A stretch of DNA of 54,442 nt from Betaproteobacteria bacterium (lineage in GTDB: Bacteria > Pseudomonadota > Gammaproteobacteria > Burkholderiales > UBA6910), in contig JACPEG010000047.1 of assembly GCA_016183615.1 (NCBI GenBank), positions 1-54,442 of the forward strand. Direction: 5' to 3'. Shown here in pieces: positions 35,418 through 43,336 of this stretch. The translations under genes were made by a program, and so were the position numbers. Positions within the stretch are counted from its first letter, which is position 1; every line of letters begins with the position of its first letter. The notes beneath the pieces are model-generated. The model saw only the letters and a list, made by a program, of their open reading frames with translations, made no database searches and was not told the origin of the DNA.

Positions 35418-35451
35418 ATCGCCCGCCACGCCTGATGGTACTTTTCGAGGC

Positions 35452-35859
35452 ATGGCGAGCGGTGATGAAAAGAGGGGCTTCAGCAGGCGGCTTCTGGAGG
35501 CGATGCGCAAAGCGCGCGTGGATTCCTCCAGCCCGACCCGGATTGCCCGGGAATTCAATCTGCGCTATCACGGCAATCCGGTGACCACGCAAAGCGTCAG
35601 GAAATGGCTTTCCGGGAAATCCCTTCCTGCGCAGGACAAGGTGCGCGTCCTGGCGGAGTGGCTGGAGGTGCCTGCCCAGTGGCTGCGGTTCGGGGAAGGT
35701 GAGGAGAAGGGCGGCTACCCCGGGTTTGCGCTGCAACAGGAGGCAAAACCCTACAAGGTGGACCCGGAGACCCTGACCAGAAACTTCAGCCGGCTGAGCG
35801 AACCCCACAGGAAGCTGGTGCTGGAGATCATCCGCGCCCTGCTGCGGGGACAGAAATAA
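35452..35859 (+). CDS. XRE-type helix-turn-helix regulator
   Basis: 135-aa transcription factor. A lambda-repressor-like HTH spans about residues 10-75 (SPTRIAREFNLRYHGNPVTTQSVRKWLSG contains the two helices). A C-terminal helical part near 100-133 may dimerise. Similar short regulators occur in many beta- and gammaproteobacteria as lone genes. It diverges from the diguanylate cyclase gene with two repeated operator-like sites in the 112-bp gap, so it may control itself and c-di-GMP synthesis. No inducer domain is recognised. Confidence 0.8.
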   Translation: MASGDEKRGFSRRLLEAMRKARVDSSSPTRIAREFNLRYHGNPVTTQSVRKWLSGKSLPAQDKVRVLAEWLEVPAQWLRFGEGEEKGGYPGFALQQEAKPYKVDPETLTRNFSRLSEPHRKLVLEIIRALLRGQK

Positions 35860-36017
35860 GAACCACACGGCGGCAGGCCTGAAGTCACCCCGGTTAGAGA
35901 CTGCGGACGGGGCGGTTGCCTGGGTTGCGCGTTGCCGCTTCGGATGTTCCGCGTCCGCCGGGTCCGCGATATCCTTCCCTGCACGGTGGCGGTACGGCCG
36001 CTTCTTCAGGCGCAGAC

Positions 36018-36101
36018 GTAGGTTGGGCTTCGTGCAGCGAAGCCCAACAAGAACATTCGCGCCGTCCGCGACTTTTTGTTGGGCATGAATGCCCAACCTA
36101 C
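36018..36101. repeat. family A palindromic repeat pair
   Basis: Two facing hairpins, GTAGGTTGGGCTTCG...CGAAGCCCAAC and GTTGGGCAT-GA-ATGCCCAAC followed by CTAC. It lies between the convergent XRE-type and panE genes. The second hairpin has a different tip from the other family A copies. Confidence 0.8.
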
Positions 36102-36115
36102 GAATTACTGGATAT

Positions 36116-37042
36116 CTATCCCGCGCCGCCGCCCGCGGCGTGAAGTTTGAGCGCGGTGTAGATGAAGCGGTTGACCGGCGTCGCGACGCCGGCCTCGGCG
36201 CCGAGGCGCGCCACCGCGCCGGAGAGCCAGGGCACTTCCAGGCGATTGCCGCGCTTCAGGTCCCCGAGCATCGAGGAGACCATATCCTTCGGCAGGCCGT
36301 CACCGAACGCCAGCTGCTTCTCAACGATATCGGCGGCGAACCGGATGCCCTTTGCGCGTCCGACCGCGACCACTTCCTCCATTGTGTTCTTGAACATGGC
36401 GCGGGTGTCGGGGTCCTCCCGCACCGGGCCGATGGGCAGGCGCGTGAGCGTCGTCATTCCCGAGAGCCCGACCAGGAACACGAATTTCTCCCAGATGGCG
36501 CGCTCGATATCCTCCGAGAGGTGGGCGTCGATGCCCGCGTTCAGGCAGGCCTCGTGGAACGCCTTCGCCCGCGGCGAAGCCTTCCCGTCCAGCTCGCCGA
36601 AGGTGAGGCGCGCCATGGTGCCGTTGTGGCGGATCACGCCGGGACGGTCGATCACCGCGGCGATGTGGGCCACGCCGCCCAGCGTGTGCTCCTTGCCCAG
36701 AATGCGCGAGACCGTGGGCACCGCGTCCACGCCATTCTGGAAGGAAACCACGGCGGTGTCCGGACCCACGAGGGGCTTGGCATCCGCGACTGCCTCTTCG
36801 GTGGACCACAGCTTGACCGCAACCATCACGATCTCGGCGGGACCGACCGCTTTGGGGTCGTCGGTGGCTTTCGCCGGACGGACGGTCAGGTTGCCGAGGG
36901 CGCTCTCGATCTTGAGCCCTTCGCTCCTGATGGCGGCGAGATGGGCGCCGCGGGCGATGAAGTGCACGTCGTTGCCGGCGGCGGCAAGGCGGGCGCCGTA
37001 GTACCCGCCGACGCCGCCGGTTCCCATGATGGCGATTTTCAT
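36116..37042 (-). CDS. panE: 2-dehydropantoate 2-reductase
   Basis: 308-aa KPR/ApbA-family enzyme; it reduces ketopantoate to pantoate with NADPH in coenzyme A synthesis. The Rossmann loop GTGGVGGYYG is at 7-16, the FQNG motif has Asn103, and the catalytic lysine is Lys186 in WEKFVFLVG. All key residues are present. The family also contains relatives of unknown substrate, so the panE name is likely, not proven. An AGGAGAAC site precedes the ATG. It stands alone, flanked by repeats. Confidence 0.85.
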   Translation of the reverse strand: MKIAIMGTGGVGGYYGARLAAAGNDVHFIARGAHLAAIRSEGLKIESALGNLTVRPAKATDDPKAVGPAEIVMVAVKLWSTEEAVADAKPLVGPDTAVVSFQNGVDAVPTVSRILGKEHTLGGVAHIAAVIDRPGVIRHNGTMARLTFGELDGKASPRAKAFHEACLNAGIDAHLSEDIERAIWEKFVFLVGLSGMTTLTRLPIGPVREDPDTRAMFKNTMEEVVAVGRAKGIRFAADIVEKQLAFGDGLPKDMVSSMLGDLKRGNRLEVPWLSGAVARLGAEAGVATPVNRFIYTALKLHAAGGGAG

Positions 37043-37084
37043 ATTGTTCTCCTCGGGAATTGCAGGAGTCTATTGTAGAAGAAT

Positions 37085-37140
37085 GCGGTGCGCGGGGCGC
37101 ACCGCATTGCAGACAAACGGTGCGTGGGACGCACCCTACG
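37085..37140. repeat. family B repeat pair
   Basis: A GCGGTGCGC-GGG-GCGCACCGC hairpin (37085-37105) and a standard GGTGCGT-GGG-ACGCACC hairpin with CCTACG (about 37119-37140). They lie between the divergent panE and aminotransferase starts, so promoter regions are compressed around them. Confidence 0.75.
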
Positions 37141-37175
37141 CTTGTTCCGGTGCAGGTTCGGGTATCATTGGTCGC

Positions 37176-38372
37176 GTGAAGCCCGAGAAGCTTACCGCAG
37201 CCGCGCGGCGCCTGCATCTCGCCCGCCGCATGGCCGACATCGAGCCGTTCCACGTGATGGAGGTGCTGTCCCGCGCCAGGGAGCTGGAAGCGCAGGGGCG
37301 CTCCATCATTCACATGGAGATTGGCGAGCCGGATTTCGCGACGCCGCGCCCCGTCGTCGAGGCCGGCATCCGGGCCCTGGAGCAGGGCGACATCCACTAC
37401 ACGCCGGCCCTCGGGCTGCCGCAGCTGCGGCAAGCCATCGCCGCGTTCTATCGCACGCGCTACGGCGTTTCGGTATCGCCGTCGCGCGTCGTGGTGACGC
37501 CCGGCTCGTCAGGAGCTCTGCTCCTCGCCATGGGGGTGCTGCTCAATCCCGGCGACCAGGTACTGATGGCCGATCCGGGCTATCCCTGCAACCGCCATTT
37601 CGTGCGCTTCACCGAAGGGGAGGCGGTCGGTATCCCGGTGGATGCCCAGTCGAATTACCAGCTCACCGCCGAGCGGGTGGCCGAGCGCTGGACCCCGCGC
37701 GCCGTCGCCGCCATGCTGGCCTCGCCTTCCAACCCCACGGGCGCGCTGGTGCCGGAGCGGGAGCTTTCCGCCATCTTCGAGTGCGTGCAAAAACGCGGCG
37801 GGCGCCTCATCGTGGACGAGATTTACCACGGGCTTACCTACGGGATCGAGGCGAAGACCGCGCTGGCGCTGTCCGACGACATTCTCGTGATCAACAGCTT
37901 TTCCAAGTACTTCAACATGACGGGCTGGCGCCTGGGGTGGCTGGTGGCGCCGGAGGCGCTGGTGCGGGAGCTGGAAAAGCTGGCCCAGAATCTGTTCATC
38001 AGCGCGCCGACTGCCTCCCAGCGGGCGGCGCTGGCGGCGTTCACGCCGGAAAACATCGCCATCCTGGAGGAGCGGCGCGAGGAATTCTGCCGGCGCCGCG
38101 ATTTCCTGCTGCCAGCGCTAAGGGACCTGGGTTTCGACATTCCGGTGGAGCCCCAAGGCGCGTTCTATCTCTACGCCGGCTGCAGCCGATTCGCCGGGGA
38201 CAGCCAGCGCTTCGCGCTCGACGTGCTGGAGCAAGCGGGCGTGGCCATCACGCCGGGACTGGATTTCGGCGCCAACGCCCCGCAGCACCACGTGCGCTTC
38301 GCCTATACCACCTCGCTGGAGAACCTCAGGGAAGGGGTGCGCCGGATCGGGGAGTTTGTCAGGCGCGGGTGA
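37176..38372 (+). CDS. PLP-dependent aminotransferase (class I/II)
   Basis: 398-aa fold-type I aminotransferase. The substrate-side motif EIGEPDF is near 49-55, the cofactor stacking and Asn region SNPTGALVP near 187-195, and VDEIYHGL then SFSKYFNMTGWRLGW hold the Asp/Tyr and the Schiff-base lysine (about 246). The invariant C-terminal arginine is in HHVRFAYTTS. It belongs to the aspartate/alanine aminotransferase group; the exact amino acid is not clear. The GTG at 37176 is preferred because the frame's ATG at 37230 (MADIEPFHVM) would cut the usual N-terminal arm; an ATG start there is possible. Confidence 0.87.
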   Translation: MKPEKLTAAARRLHLARRMADIEPFHVMEVLSRARELEAQGRSIIHMEIGEPDFATPRPVVEAGIRALEQGDIHYTPALGLPQLRQAIAAFYRTRYGVSVSPSRVVVTPGSSGALLLAMGVLLNPGDQVLMADPGYPCNRHFVRFTEGEAVGIPVDAQSNYQLTAERVAERWTPRAVAAMLASPSNPTGALVPERELSAIFECVQKRGGRLIVDEIYHGLTYGIEAKTALALSDDILVINSFSKYFNMTGWRLGWLVAPEALVRELEKLAQNLFISAPTASQRAALAAFTPENIAILEERREEFCRRRDFLLPALRDLGFDIPVEPQGAFYLYAGCSRFAGDSQRFALDVLEQAGVAITPGLDFGANAPQHHVRFAYTTSLENLREGVRRIGEFVRRG

Positions 38373-38418
38373 TGGGGGCCCTCACCCCCGGGCCCCGCTC
38401 CGCGACGGGAAAAGAAGA

Positions 38419-38446
38419 GGGCCACGCCGCTTGCGCGGGGCGGCCC
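38419..38446 (-). terminator. probable terminator of the small gene 38461-38646
   Basis: A GC-rich hairpin pairing GGGCC (38419-38423) with GGCCC (38442-38446) and inner bases. On the minus strand it is followed by the T-rich TCTTCTTTT. It lies 15 bp after the small gene's stop and could also end the convergent aminotransferase transcript. Confidence 0.55.
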
Positions 38447-38460
38447 AGGAGAAGTGCGAA

Positions 38461-38646
38461 TCAGATGTAATAGACCCGGGCGCGCTGGCGGGCCCGCCGC
38501 TCCCCGTGCTTTTCCATGGCGGCGAACAGGCGGATGCCGATGCGCGCGGCCCAGGCCCGGAAGGCGCGTGCGATGTCGGCGAGCGTGCGCGCCTGGGACC
38601 GTTCACGATGTTGCCGGATGCCGGGAACTGCGAGTACTGTCTTCAT
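38461..38646 (-). CDS. 61-aa basic small protein (DUF1127-like)
   Basis: 61-codon frame with an ATG at 38646 and a GAGAGG site 6 nt upstream. The product begins MKTVLAVPG and has an Arg/Ala-rich amphipathic helix (ARAFRAWAARIGIRLFAAMEK, about 29-49 when counted from this start), then a basic RRARQR and a VYYI end. The size, charge and divergent position next to a LysR gene resemble DUF1127 proteins, which can act as small RNA-binding or stress proteins in other bacteria. The match is by general look only. It has its own terminator-like hairpin. Confidence 0.55.
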   Translation of the reverse strand: MKTVLAVPGIRQHRERSQARTLADIARAFRAWAARIGIRLFAAMEKHGERRARQRARVYYI

Positions 38647-38749
38647 GGCGAACCTCTCATGCATTGACTCGGAAATGCTTCGGGCGGAACTCCATTGCCC
38701 ATGAGCGAACAGTAATGCCGATGGCGCGCAATATCCAATCGTGTTTCGT

Positions 38750-38802
38750 GATTCGGATCATCGGGAAGGCCGATAATTCGCAATCCTGATCCGGGTCATC
38801 AG
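38750..38802. promoter_or_regulatory. repeated 15-bp boxes in the LysR/small-protein gap
   Basis: GATTCGGATCATCGG (38750-38764) and GATCCGGGTCATCAG (38788-38802) are alike at 12 of 15 positions and lie 38 bp apart in the divergent gap. They are candidates for binding by the LysR protein encoded at 38867. Low certainty. Confidence 0.35.
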
Positions 38803-38866
38803 ATAAGCGGATAAAGCATCGTGCCACCGCCCAGGGAGCGGGGCGAGAATTCGATACGGGAAAACC

Positions 38867-39763
38867 ATGGAGCTTTATCAGCTGCGCACCTTGGTGACCG
38901 TGGCCCAGGAGGGCCACCTGACGCGGGCGGCGGAGCGGCTGCACATCAGCCAGCCGGCGGTGAGCGCCCACATCAAGGCGCTCGAGGAGGAACTGGGCCT
39001 GCCGCTGTTCGAGCGCAGGGCCGGCGGGATGGCGCTCACCGCAGGCGGCCAGGCGCTGCTCGCCCAGGCCGAGAAAGTGCTCTCCACCGCGAGCGAGCTC
39101 CTGGCCCAGGCCAGGGGACTCAAGGGGCAGGTGGCGGGCAAGGTGCGGTTCGGCACCATTATCGATCCGGAATTTTTGCGGCTGGGAGAGTTTCTCGCCG
39201 TGATGCTCGAGCGCTATCCGTTGTTGCGGATCGAGCTGCACCACGGGTTCTCGGGATGGGTGTTCGACAACGTGCGGGACGGCAAGCTCGATGCCGGGTT
39301 TTTCCTGGGCAAGCGATCCGATTCGGGCATTGCCCGGACCGACTTGCGGGAACTCACCTTCCGCATCGTGGCGCCGCCGGCCTGGCGGGAGCGGGTGCAG
39401 GCGGCGAGCCTGAAGGACATCGCCGCGCTGCCCTGGGTGTGGGGGCCGCGGCACAGCGCCCATTTTCAGATGACCACGGAGATGTTCGGCGAGCAGGGCC
39501 TGGAGCCGGCAAAGACGGTGGAGGCGGACAACGAGTCGGTGATGCTGAACCTGGTGGCCTCCGGCGTCGGCATGTGCTTTCTGCGGGAAGAGCTGGCCCA
39601 CGCGGCGGCCGAGGCCGGGCAGGTCATGATCTGGGGCAAGGCGCGGGCCCAGACCACGCTTTCCTTCATCTATCCCGCCGCCCGGGGCAGCGAGCCGGTG
39701 ATCAGCGCCATGACGGCGGCGATCCGCGCCATCTGGGGCGTTGCCGCCGAGGCAGGTTCCTAG
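38867..39763 (+). CDS. LysR family transcriptional regulator
   Basis: 298-aa LysR regulator. The HTH lies at the N-terminus (YQLRTLVTVAQEGHLTRAAERLHISQP and following, about 4-60), with the two-lobed effector domain from about 90. It belongs to the CysB/OxyR-like full-length class. It is divergent from a 61-aa protein gene, and both probably share control boxes at 38750-38802. The ligand is not known. Confidence 0.9.
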   Translation: MELYQLRTLVTVAQEGHLTRAAERLHISQPAVSAHIKALEEELGLPLFERRAGGMALTAGGQALLAQAEKVLSTASELLAQARGLKGQVAGKVRFGTIIDPEFLRLGEFLAVMLERYPLLRIELHHGFSGWVFDNVRDGKLDAGFFLGKRSDSGIARTDLRELTFRIVAPPAWRERVQAASLKDIAALPWVWGPRHSAHFQMTTEMFGEQGLEPAKTVEADNESVMLNLVASGVGMCFLREELAHAAAEAGQVMIWGKARAQTTLSFIYPAARGSEPVISAMTAAIRAIWGVAAEAGS

Positions 39764-39835
39764 ACCGCGCATGCGGAATGACGCGGCCCGCGGGCAACTG
39801 TTGACCCTTTTTTCCGCCTCGCGGTCCAACAAAAC

Positions 39836-39911
39836 GGCCGGATTAAGCGGCCGGGTTTCCGGGCCGCTTCAATCCGGCCAGTTAAAACGGCGCAATGCGC
39901 CCGCTTTTAAC
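39836..39911 (-). terminator. two adjacent hairpins, likely terminator of the 51-aa gene
   Basis: A long stem pairs 39836-39852 with 39862-39879 (17 bp, one bulged C, loop of about 9). A second hairpin follows at 39881-39911 (GTTAAAA...TTTTAAC with a GC inner stem). On the minus strand they follow directly after the small gene's stop, and TTTTGTTGG comes after the large stem. They could also end the LysR transcript from the other side. Confidence 0.6.
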
Positions 39912-39913
39912 CT

Positions 39914-40069
39914 CTAGTAGGCTTCGCTGAAAGTGCTGGCGAAGTAGAATTGCTGGAGCATGAAGCCCACGTCGGCGGCGGCCACGAATTCGGAGAAGAT
40001 GACCGGTCCCATCTTCAGCACCACCAGGAACAGCCGCGGCGACATGGCCAGGGTCCAGAACTGCGTCAT
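39914..40069 (-). CDS. 51-aa hydrophobic small protein
   Basis: 51-codon frame starting at the ATG at 40069 behind a strong GGGAGGTGG ribosome site and ending 3 bp before the hairpins at 39836-39911. The sequence MTQFWTLAMSPRLFLVVLKM... contains one or two hydrophobic stretches (about 4-25 and 27-42), so it may be a small inner-membrane protein. It is aromatic-rich near the end (QQFYFASTFSEAY). I recognise no family. The strong ribosome site plus a large terminator support a real gene. It diverges from the DUF2265 aminopeptidase. Confidence 0.6.
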   Translation of the reverse strand: MTQFWTLAMSPRLFLVVLKMGPVIFSEFVAAADVGFMLQQFYFASTFSEAY

Positions 40070-40141
40070 AAGCCCACCTCCCGGGGGAGTAGACACCCGT
40101 TGGACAGCGCTACGCGCGCAAAAGTTGATGGACTGCCGAAA

Positions 40142-41242
40142 ATGAGCCGCTCCGGTTCCTCCCGCGCCGTGAAACTGGGCCTCGCCGCCGGCCTGGCGCT
40201 CGCCCTGACGACGGCGGGGGGCTGCGCCAACCTCGGCTACTACTTCCAGTCGGTCAGCGGCCACCTGGACCTGCTCGGGCGGCGCCAGCCCATCGAGCAG
40301 CTGCTCGTCGACCCGGCAACCTCGCCCGCCCTCGGCAACAAGCTCTCGGTGGTGCTCCGAATCCGGGAGTTTGCGTCGGCACAACTGGCGCTCCCGGAGA
40401 ACGGCAGCTACCGCCAGTACGCGGACTTGCAGCGCCCCTTCGTGGTCTGGAACGTGTTCGCCGCCCCGGAGTTTTCCACGCAGCTCAGGGAATGGTGCTT
40501 CCCGGTAGCCGGGTGCGTCGCCTACCGGGGCTATTTCGACAAGGCGCAGGCCGAGGCCTTCGCCGCCTCCCTCACGGCCGAAGGGCTCGACGTGTTCGTG
40601 AACGGGGTGCCCGCCTATTCGACCCTGGGCTGGTTCGACGATCCGGTGCTCAATACCTTCGTCCATTATCCCGAGGCGGAGCTGGCGCGGATCATCTTCC
40701 ACGAGCTCGCCCACCAGGTGTTGTACGTGAAGAACGATACGGTGTTCAACGAGTCTTTCGCGACCGCCGTGGAAAGCGAGGGCATGCGGCGCTGGCTTGC
40801 CGCCCACGCCACCGGCGCGGAACGCCGCGCCCATGCCGCCGCCCAGGAGCGCAAACGGCAGTTCATCGGGCTCACGCTCAAGTACCGCAAGCGGCTGGCC
40901 GAGCGCTATGGGTCGCCCGCGCCCGACGCCGACAAGCGGGGCGCCAAGGCCCAGCTGTTTGCCGCGATGCGCGAGGAGTACCTCGCACTCAGGCAGAGCT
41001 GGGGCGGCTTCGCCGGCTACGACCGCTGGTTCCAGCAGGCGCCGAACAACGCGACCCTCGCCTCGGTCGCCGCCTACACCGAGATGGTTCCCGCATTCGA
41101 GCGCCTGCTGGCGAAGGCGCAGGGGGACCTTCCCCGCTTCTACGGGGCCGTGAAGGAGGTCGCCAAGCTGCCGAAGGAGGAGCGGCAGGCGAAGCTGGCC
41201 GGCCTGGCCGGGGAAGGCCCGCTGGCCGAGCGGCCCCGGTAG
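40142..41242 (+). CDS. DUF2265 putative aminopeptidase, lipoprotein
   Basis: 366-aa predicted zinc peptidase of the PF10023-type family. A signal peptide with a lipobox-like TAGGC (Cys near 28) suggests a lipoprotein. After it comes the family signature CANLGYYFQSVSGHLDLL. The zinc motif HELAHQVLYVKNDTVFNESFA gives HExxH and a downstream glutamate in the FNESFATAVE part. Activity is predicted only. It faces a dense family B array downstream. Confidence 0.85.
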   Translation: MSRSGSSRAVKLGLAAGLALALTTAGGCANLGYYFQSVSGHLDLLGRRQPIEQLLVDPATSPALGNKLSVVLRIREFASAQLALPENGSYRQYADLQRPFVVWNVFAAPEFSTQLREWCFPVAGCVAYRGYFDKAQAEAFAASLTAEGLDVFVNGVPAYSTLGWFDDPVLNTFVHYPEAELARIIFHELAHQVLYVKNDTVFNESFATAVESEGMRRWLAAHATGAERRAHAAAQERKRQFIGLTLKYRKRLAERYGSPAPDADKRGAKAQLFAAMREEYLALRQSWGGFAGYDRWFQQAPNNATLASVAAYTEMVPAFERLLAKAQGDLPRFYGAVKEVAKLPKEERQAKLAGLAGEGPLAERPR

Positions 41243-41250
41243 AGTTGAAA

Positions 41251-41470
41251 CGGTGCGTGGGACGCACCCTACGCGCTGCCGCCGGTCTGTTCGCAGGGTG
41301 CGCCCTGCGCACCGAACCCGGCATTTGAATGGTGCGTGGGACGCACCCTACGCGCTGCCGCCGGTCTGTTCGCAGGGTGCGCCCTGTGCACCGAACCCGG
41401 CATTTGAATGGTGCGTGGGACGCACCCTACGCATCGCCGTCGGTCCGTTCGCAGGGTGCGCCCTGCACAC
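41251..41470. repeat. family B array: three 79-bp tandem units
   Basis: Three units begin at 41252, 41331 and 41410 (period 79). Each carries one GGTGCGTGGGACGCACCCTAC palindrome and one inverted GCAGGGTGCGCCCTGCGCACC-type palindrome, separated by spacer. Units one and two are almost identical; the third has drifted and is incomplete. It lies between the convergent aminopeptidase and PgsA-like genes. Confidence 0.85.
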
Positions 41471-41524
41471 CGGCTGCTCGGAGTCTCCGATCGCTCCGCG
41501 GTGCCCTAGGGCGAATTCGCGCGC

Positions 41525-41669
41525 CGGGCCTGGCGCACCGCCTTGCGGCTCCAGTCCGGTAGGGCGGAACCCAGCGGGGTTCCGCCGGTTGGGTTTTTGG
41601 TGCAACCCGCTTCGCGGTTGCATCCTATTGGCTGGCGCCGCGGGCCTGGCGCACCGCCTTGCGGCTCCA
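41525..41669. repeat. 29-bp direct repeat flanking a family C repeat
   Basis: An exact 29-bp sequence occurs at 41525-41553 and again at 41641-41669, 116 bp apart. The right copy is the last coding part of the PgsA-like gene (SRKAVRQAR); the left copy is outside it. A family C palindrome pair fills the space between. Confidence 0.8.
41559..41628. repeat. family C palindromic repeat pair (GTAGGGCGGAACC)
   Basis: GGCGGAACC...GGTTCCGCC and GGTGCAACCCGC-TTCG-CGGTTGCATCC hairpins between GTAGGG and CCTAT. Related copies lie at 52085-52229. The right end overlaps the stop codon of the PgsA-like gene (41625-41627). Confidence 0.75.
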
Positions 41670-42179
41670 CACCCAGACGTACTGAATCCCGGACGCGGCC
41701 ACGGTGACGAATACCACGCCGAACAGCGGGAATAGCAGCGGCCCCGCGTCGACGATGCCGCCTGCGTTCGCCAGCACGGTGCCGATTACCCCGAATTCGA
41801 GGAAGGTATTGACCTTGCTGAGCAGGGTCGGCGCCATCTCCACCCGTCCTACCATGAAGTGATAGGCCACCGCGCCGCTCACGATCACGAGATCCCGCAG
41901 TACGATGGCGGCTGTCAGCCACAGGGGCATCAGTCCCAGCCAGGCGAGGGCGACCGCGGCGCAGAGAATATTGAGCTTGTCCGCCACCGGGTCCAGCGTG
42001 GCGCCGAGCCGGGAGAATTGCCCGAGCCGGCGGGCGAGAAAACCGTCGAGGAGATCGCTCAGGCCCGCCGCCATGAACACCAGGAAGGCGTAGGCGAAGC
42101 GCTGCTGCGCCAGGAAATACACCAGCACGGGTATCAGCAATACCCTCAGCAGGGTGATGGCGTTGGGCGCGGTCAGCAT
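41625..42179 (-). CDS. CDP-alcohol phosphatidyltransferase (PgsA-like)
   Basis: 184-aa membrane enzyme of the CDP-alcohol phosphotransferase family with five to six helices. The full catalytic signature DG-x2-AR-x8-G-x3-D-x3-D is at Asp45-Gly46, Ala49-Arg50, Gly59, Asp63 and Asp67, preceded by Asp42. The start NAITLLRVLLIPVLVYFLAQ is PgsA-like, so phosphatidylglycerophosphate or cardiolipin-type products are possible. The final residues (SRKAVRQARGASQ) and stop come from a rearranged 3' end: the original tail (SRKAVRQARRANSP) survives downstream, beyond an inserted family C repeat. Confidence 0.87.
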   Translation of the reverse strand: MLTAPNAITLLRVLLIPVLVYFLAQQRFAYAFLVFMAAGLSDLLDGFLARRLGQFSRLGATLDPVADKLNILCAAVALAWLGLMPLWLTAAIVLRDLVIVSGAVAYHFMVGRVEMAPTLLSKVNTFLEFGVIGTVLANAGGIVDAGPLLFPLFGVVFVTVAASGIQYVWVWSRKAVRQARGASQ

Positions 42180-42243
42180 GAAATGACGGCGGAGTACCTC
42201 CTCGATAGACCACGCTTCCGGTCAGGAGGTTTCGGCCTGGAGC

Positions 42244-42447
42244 CTACCACCCGCCGCCCCCGCCGCCCGAGGAGCTGCCGCCGCCCCCACCGGAGCTGGA
42301 GCCGGGGGCCGTGGACGATGAAGCGATCGCGCCGCCCAGGCTGCTACCGATCCCCGAAGCAAACGAGCGGCTTGCCGTACGGTCCCAGCGGGAGCCGGAG
42401 TACCAGCCCGGGCTGTAGGCCTGGCCGGCGAGGAGAAGCGGACTCAT
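42244..42447 (-). pseudogene. C-terminal remnant of a DUF2207 membrane protein
   Basis: About 60 codons encode a Ser/Gly-rich tail (YSPGWYSGSRWD, then SSLGGAIASSSTAPGSSSGG and a GGGGGGW end) that is the typical C-terminus of DUF2207 proteins, which are normally about 550-650 aa. No membrane or N-terminal part is found upstream; the PEBP gene begins on the other strand at 42575. I read it as the leftover 3' end of a deleted gene. The ATG at 42447 is not a supported start. Confidence 0.55.
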
Positions 42448-42574
42448 GTCGTTGTTCCCGGGCTCCCGGTGCCGCCATCAAAATCGCGCCTGGCAGGGGC
42501 AACGGTCGGCGCGGTTTCATCCTCCGCCCGGGACCCCTATAATCCGACCACGACAAACACCAGGAGGGCCCCCC

Positions 42575-43204
42575 ATGAAGCTTACCAGTTCCTGCTTCGG
42601 CGACAACCAGAAGATTCCCGGGGAAAACGCGTTCTGCGTCCCCGATCCCAGGACCCACGTGACGCTCTCGCGCAATCTCAATCCGGGAATCGCCTGGAGC
42701 GAGCTGCCCGGGGGCACCAAGTCGCTGGCGCTGATCTGCCACGATCCCGACGTGCCGAGCAAGGGCGATGACGTGAACCAGGAAGGCCGCAGCGTCCCGA
42801 AAAGCCTGCCGCGGGTGGATTTCTTCCACTGGGTGCTGGTGGACCTGGACCCGGAATCGGGTCCCATCAGGATGGGCGAGTTTTCGGACGGCGTGACGGC
42901 TCGCGGCAAGAAGGGACCGGATGGTCCCCGCGGCACCCGCCAGGGCATCAACGACTACACCGGCTGGTTCGCCGGCGACAAGGACATGGCGGGAAATTAT
43001 TTCGGCTACGACGGTCCGTGCCCACCCTGGAACGACGAGATTCCCCACCACTACGTGTTCACGCTTTACGCGCTCGATGTCGCGCGGCTCCCGGTGGCCG
43101 GCAACTTCACCGGCGCCGACGTGCGCAAGGCCATCGAGGGCCACGTGCTCGCGAGCGCAAAGCTCACCGGCGTGTATTCGTTGAATCCGAAGGCAATCGT
43201 GTAG
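42575..43204 (+). CDS. YbhB/YbcL family PEBP-like protein
   Basis: 209-aa phosphatidylethanolamine-binding-protein fold protein. Landmarks: LALICHDPDVPSKG with the ligand-site Asp-Pro, VDFFHWVLVDLD, and YDGPCPPWNDEIPHHYVFTLYALD (the GxxPP and H-Y region). Bacterial members are cytosolic or periplasmic; no signal peptide here. The ligand is unknown. An AGGAGG site precedes the ATG at 42575. The TAG stop (43202-43204) lies inside a family D repeat, so the repeat sets the end of the protein. Confidence 0.88.
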   Translation: MKLTSSCFGDNQKIPGENAFCVPDPRTHVTLSRNLNPGIAWSELPGGTKSLALICHDPDVPSKGDDVNQEGRSVPKSLPRVDFFHWVLVDLDPESGPIRMGEFSDGVTARGKKGPDGPRGTRQGINDYTGWFAGDKDMAGNYFGYDGPCPPWNDEIPHHYVFTLYALDVARLPVAGNFTGADVRKAIEGHVLASAKLTGVYSLNPKAIV

Positions 43205-43336
43205 GAGCGAATTCATTCGCGACCCTGATTCGCAACCCTGGGTCGGGGATGAATCCCCTCCTACAACCCCCCCGTAGGAGCGAATTCATTCGCGACCCTG
43301 ATTCGCAACCCTGGTCGGGGATGAATCCCCTCCTAC
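43201..43336. repeat. two tandem family D repeats (GTAGGAGCGAATTC)
   Basis: Copies at 43201-43264 and 43274-43336, nearly identical. Each pairs GTAGGAG/CTCCTAC ends, with GCGAATTCATTCGC and GGGGATGAATCCCC hairpins inside. Another copy in reverse orientation is at 52007-52069. Confidence 0.85.

Noticed and set aside
41506..42213. Longer minus frame across the PgsA-like gene
   Set aside because: It is in another frame and lacks the phosphotransferase signature, which lies in the frame 41625-42179.
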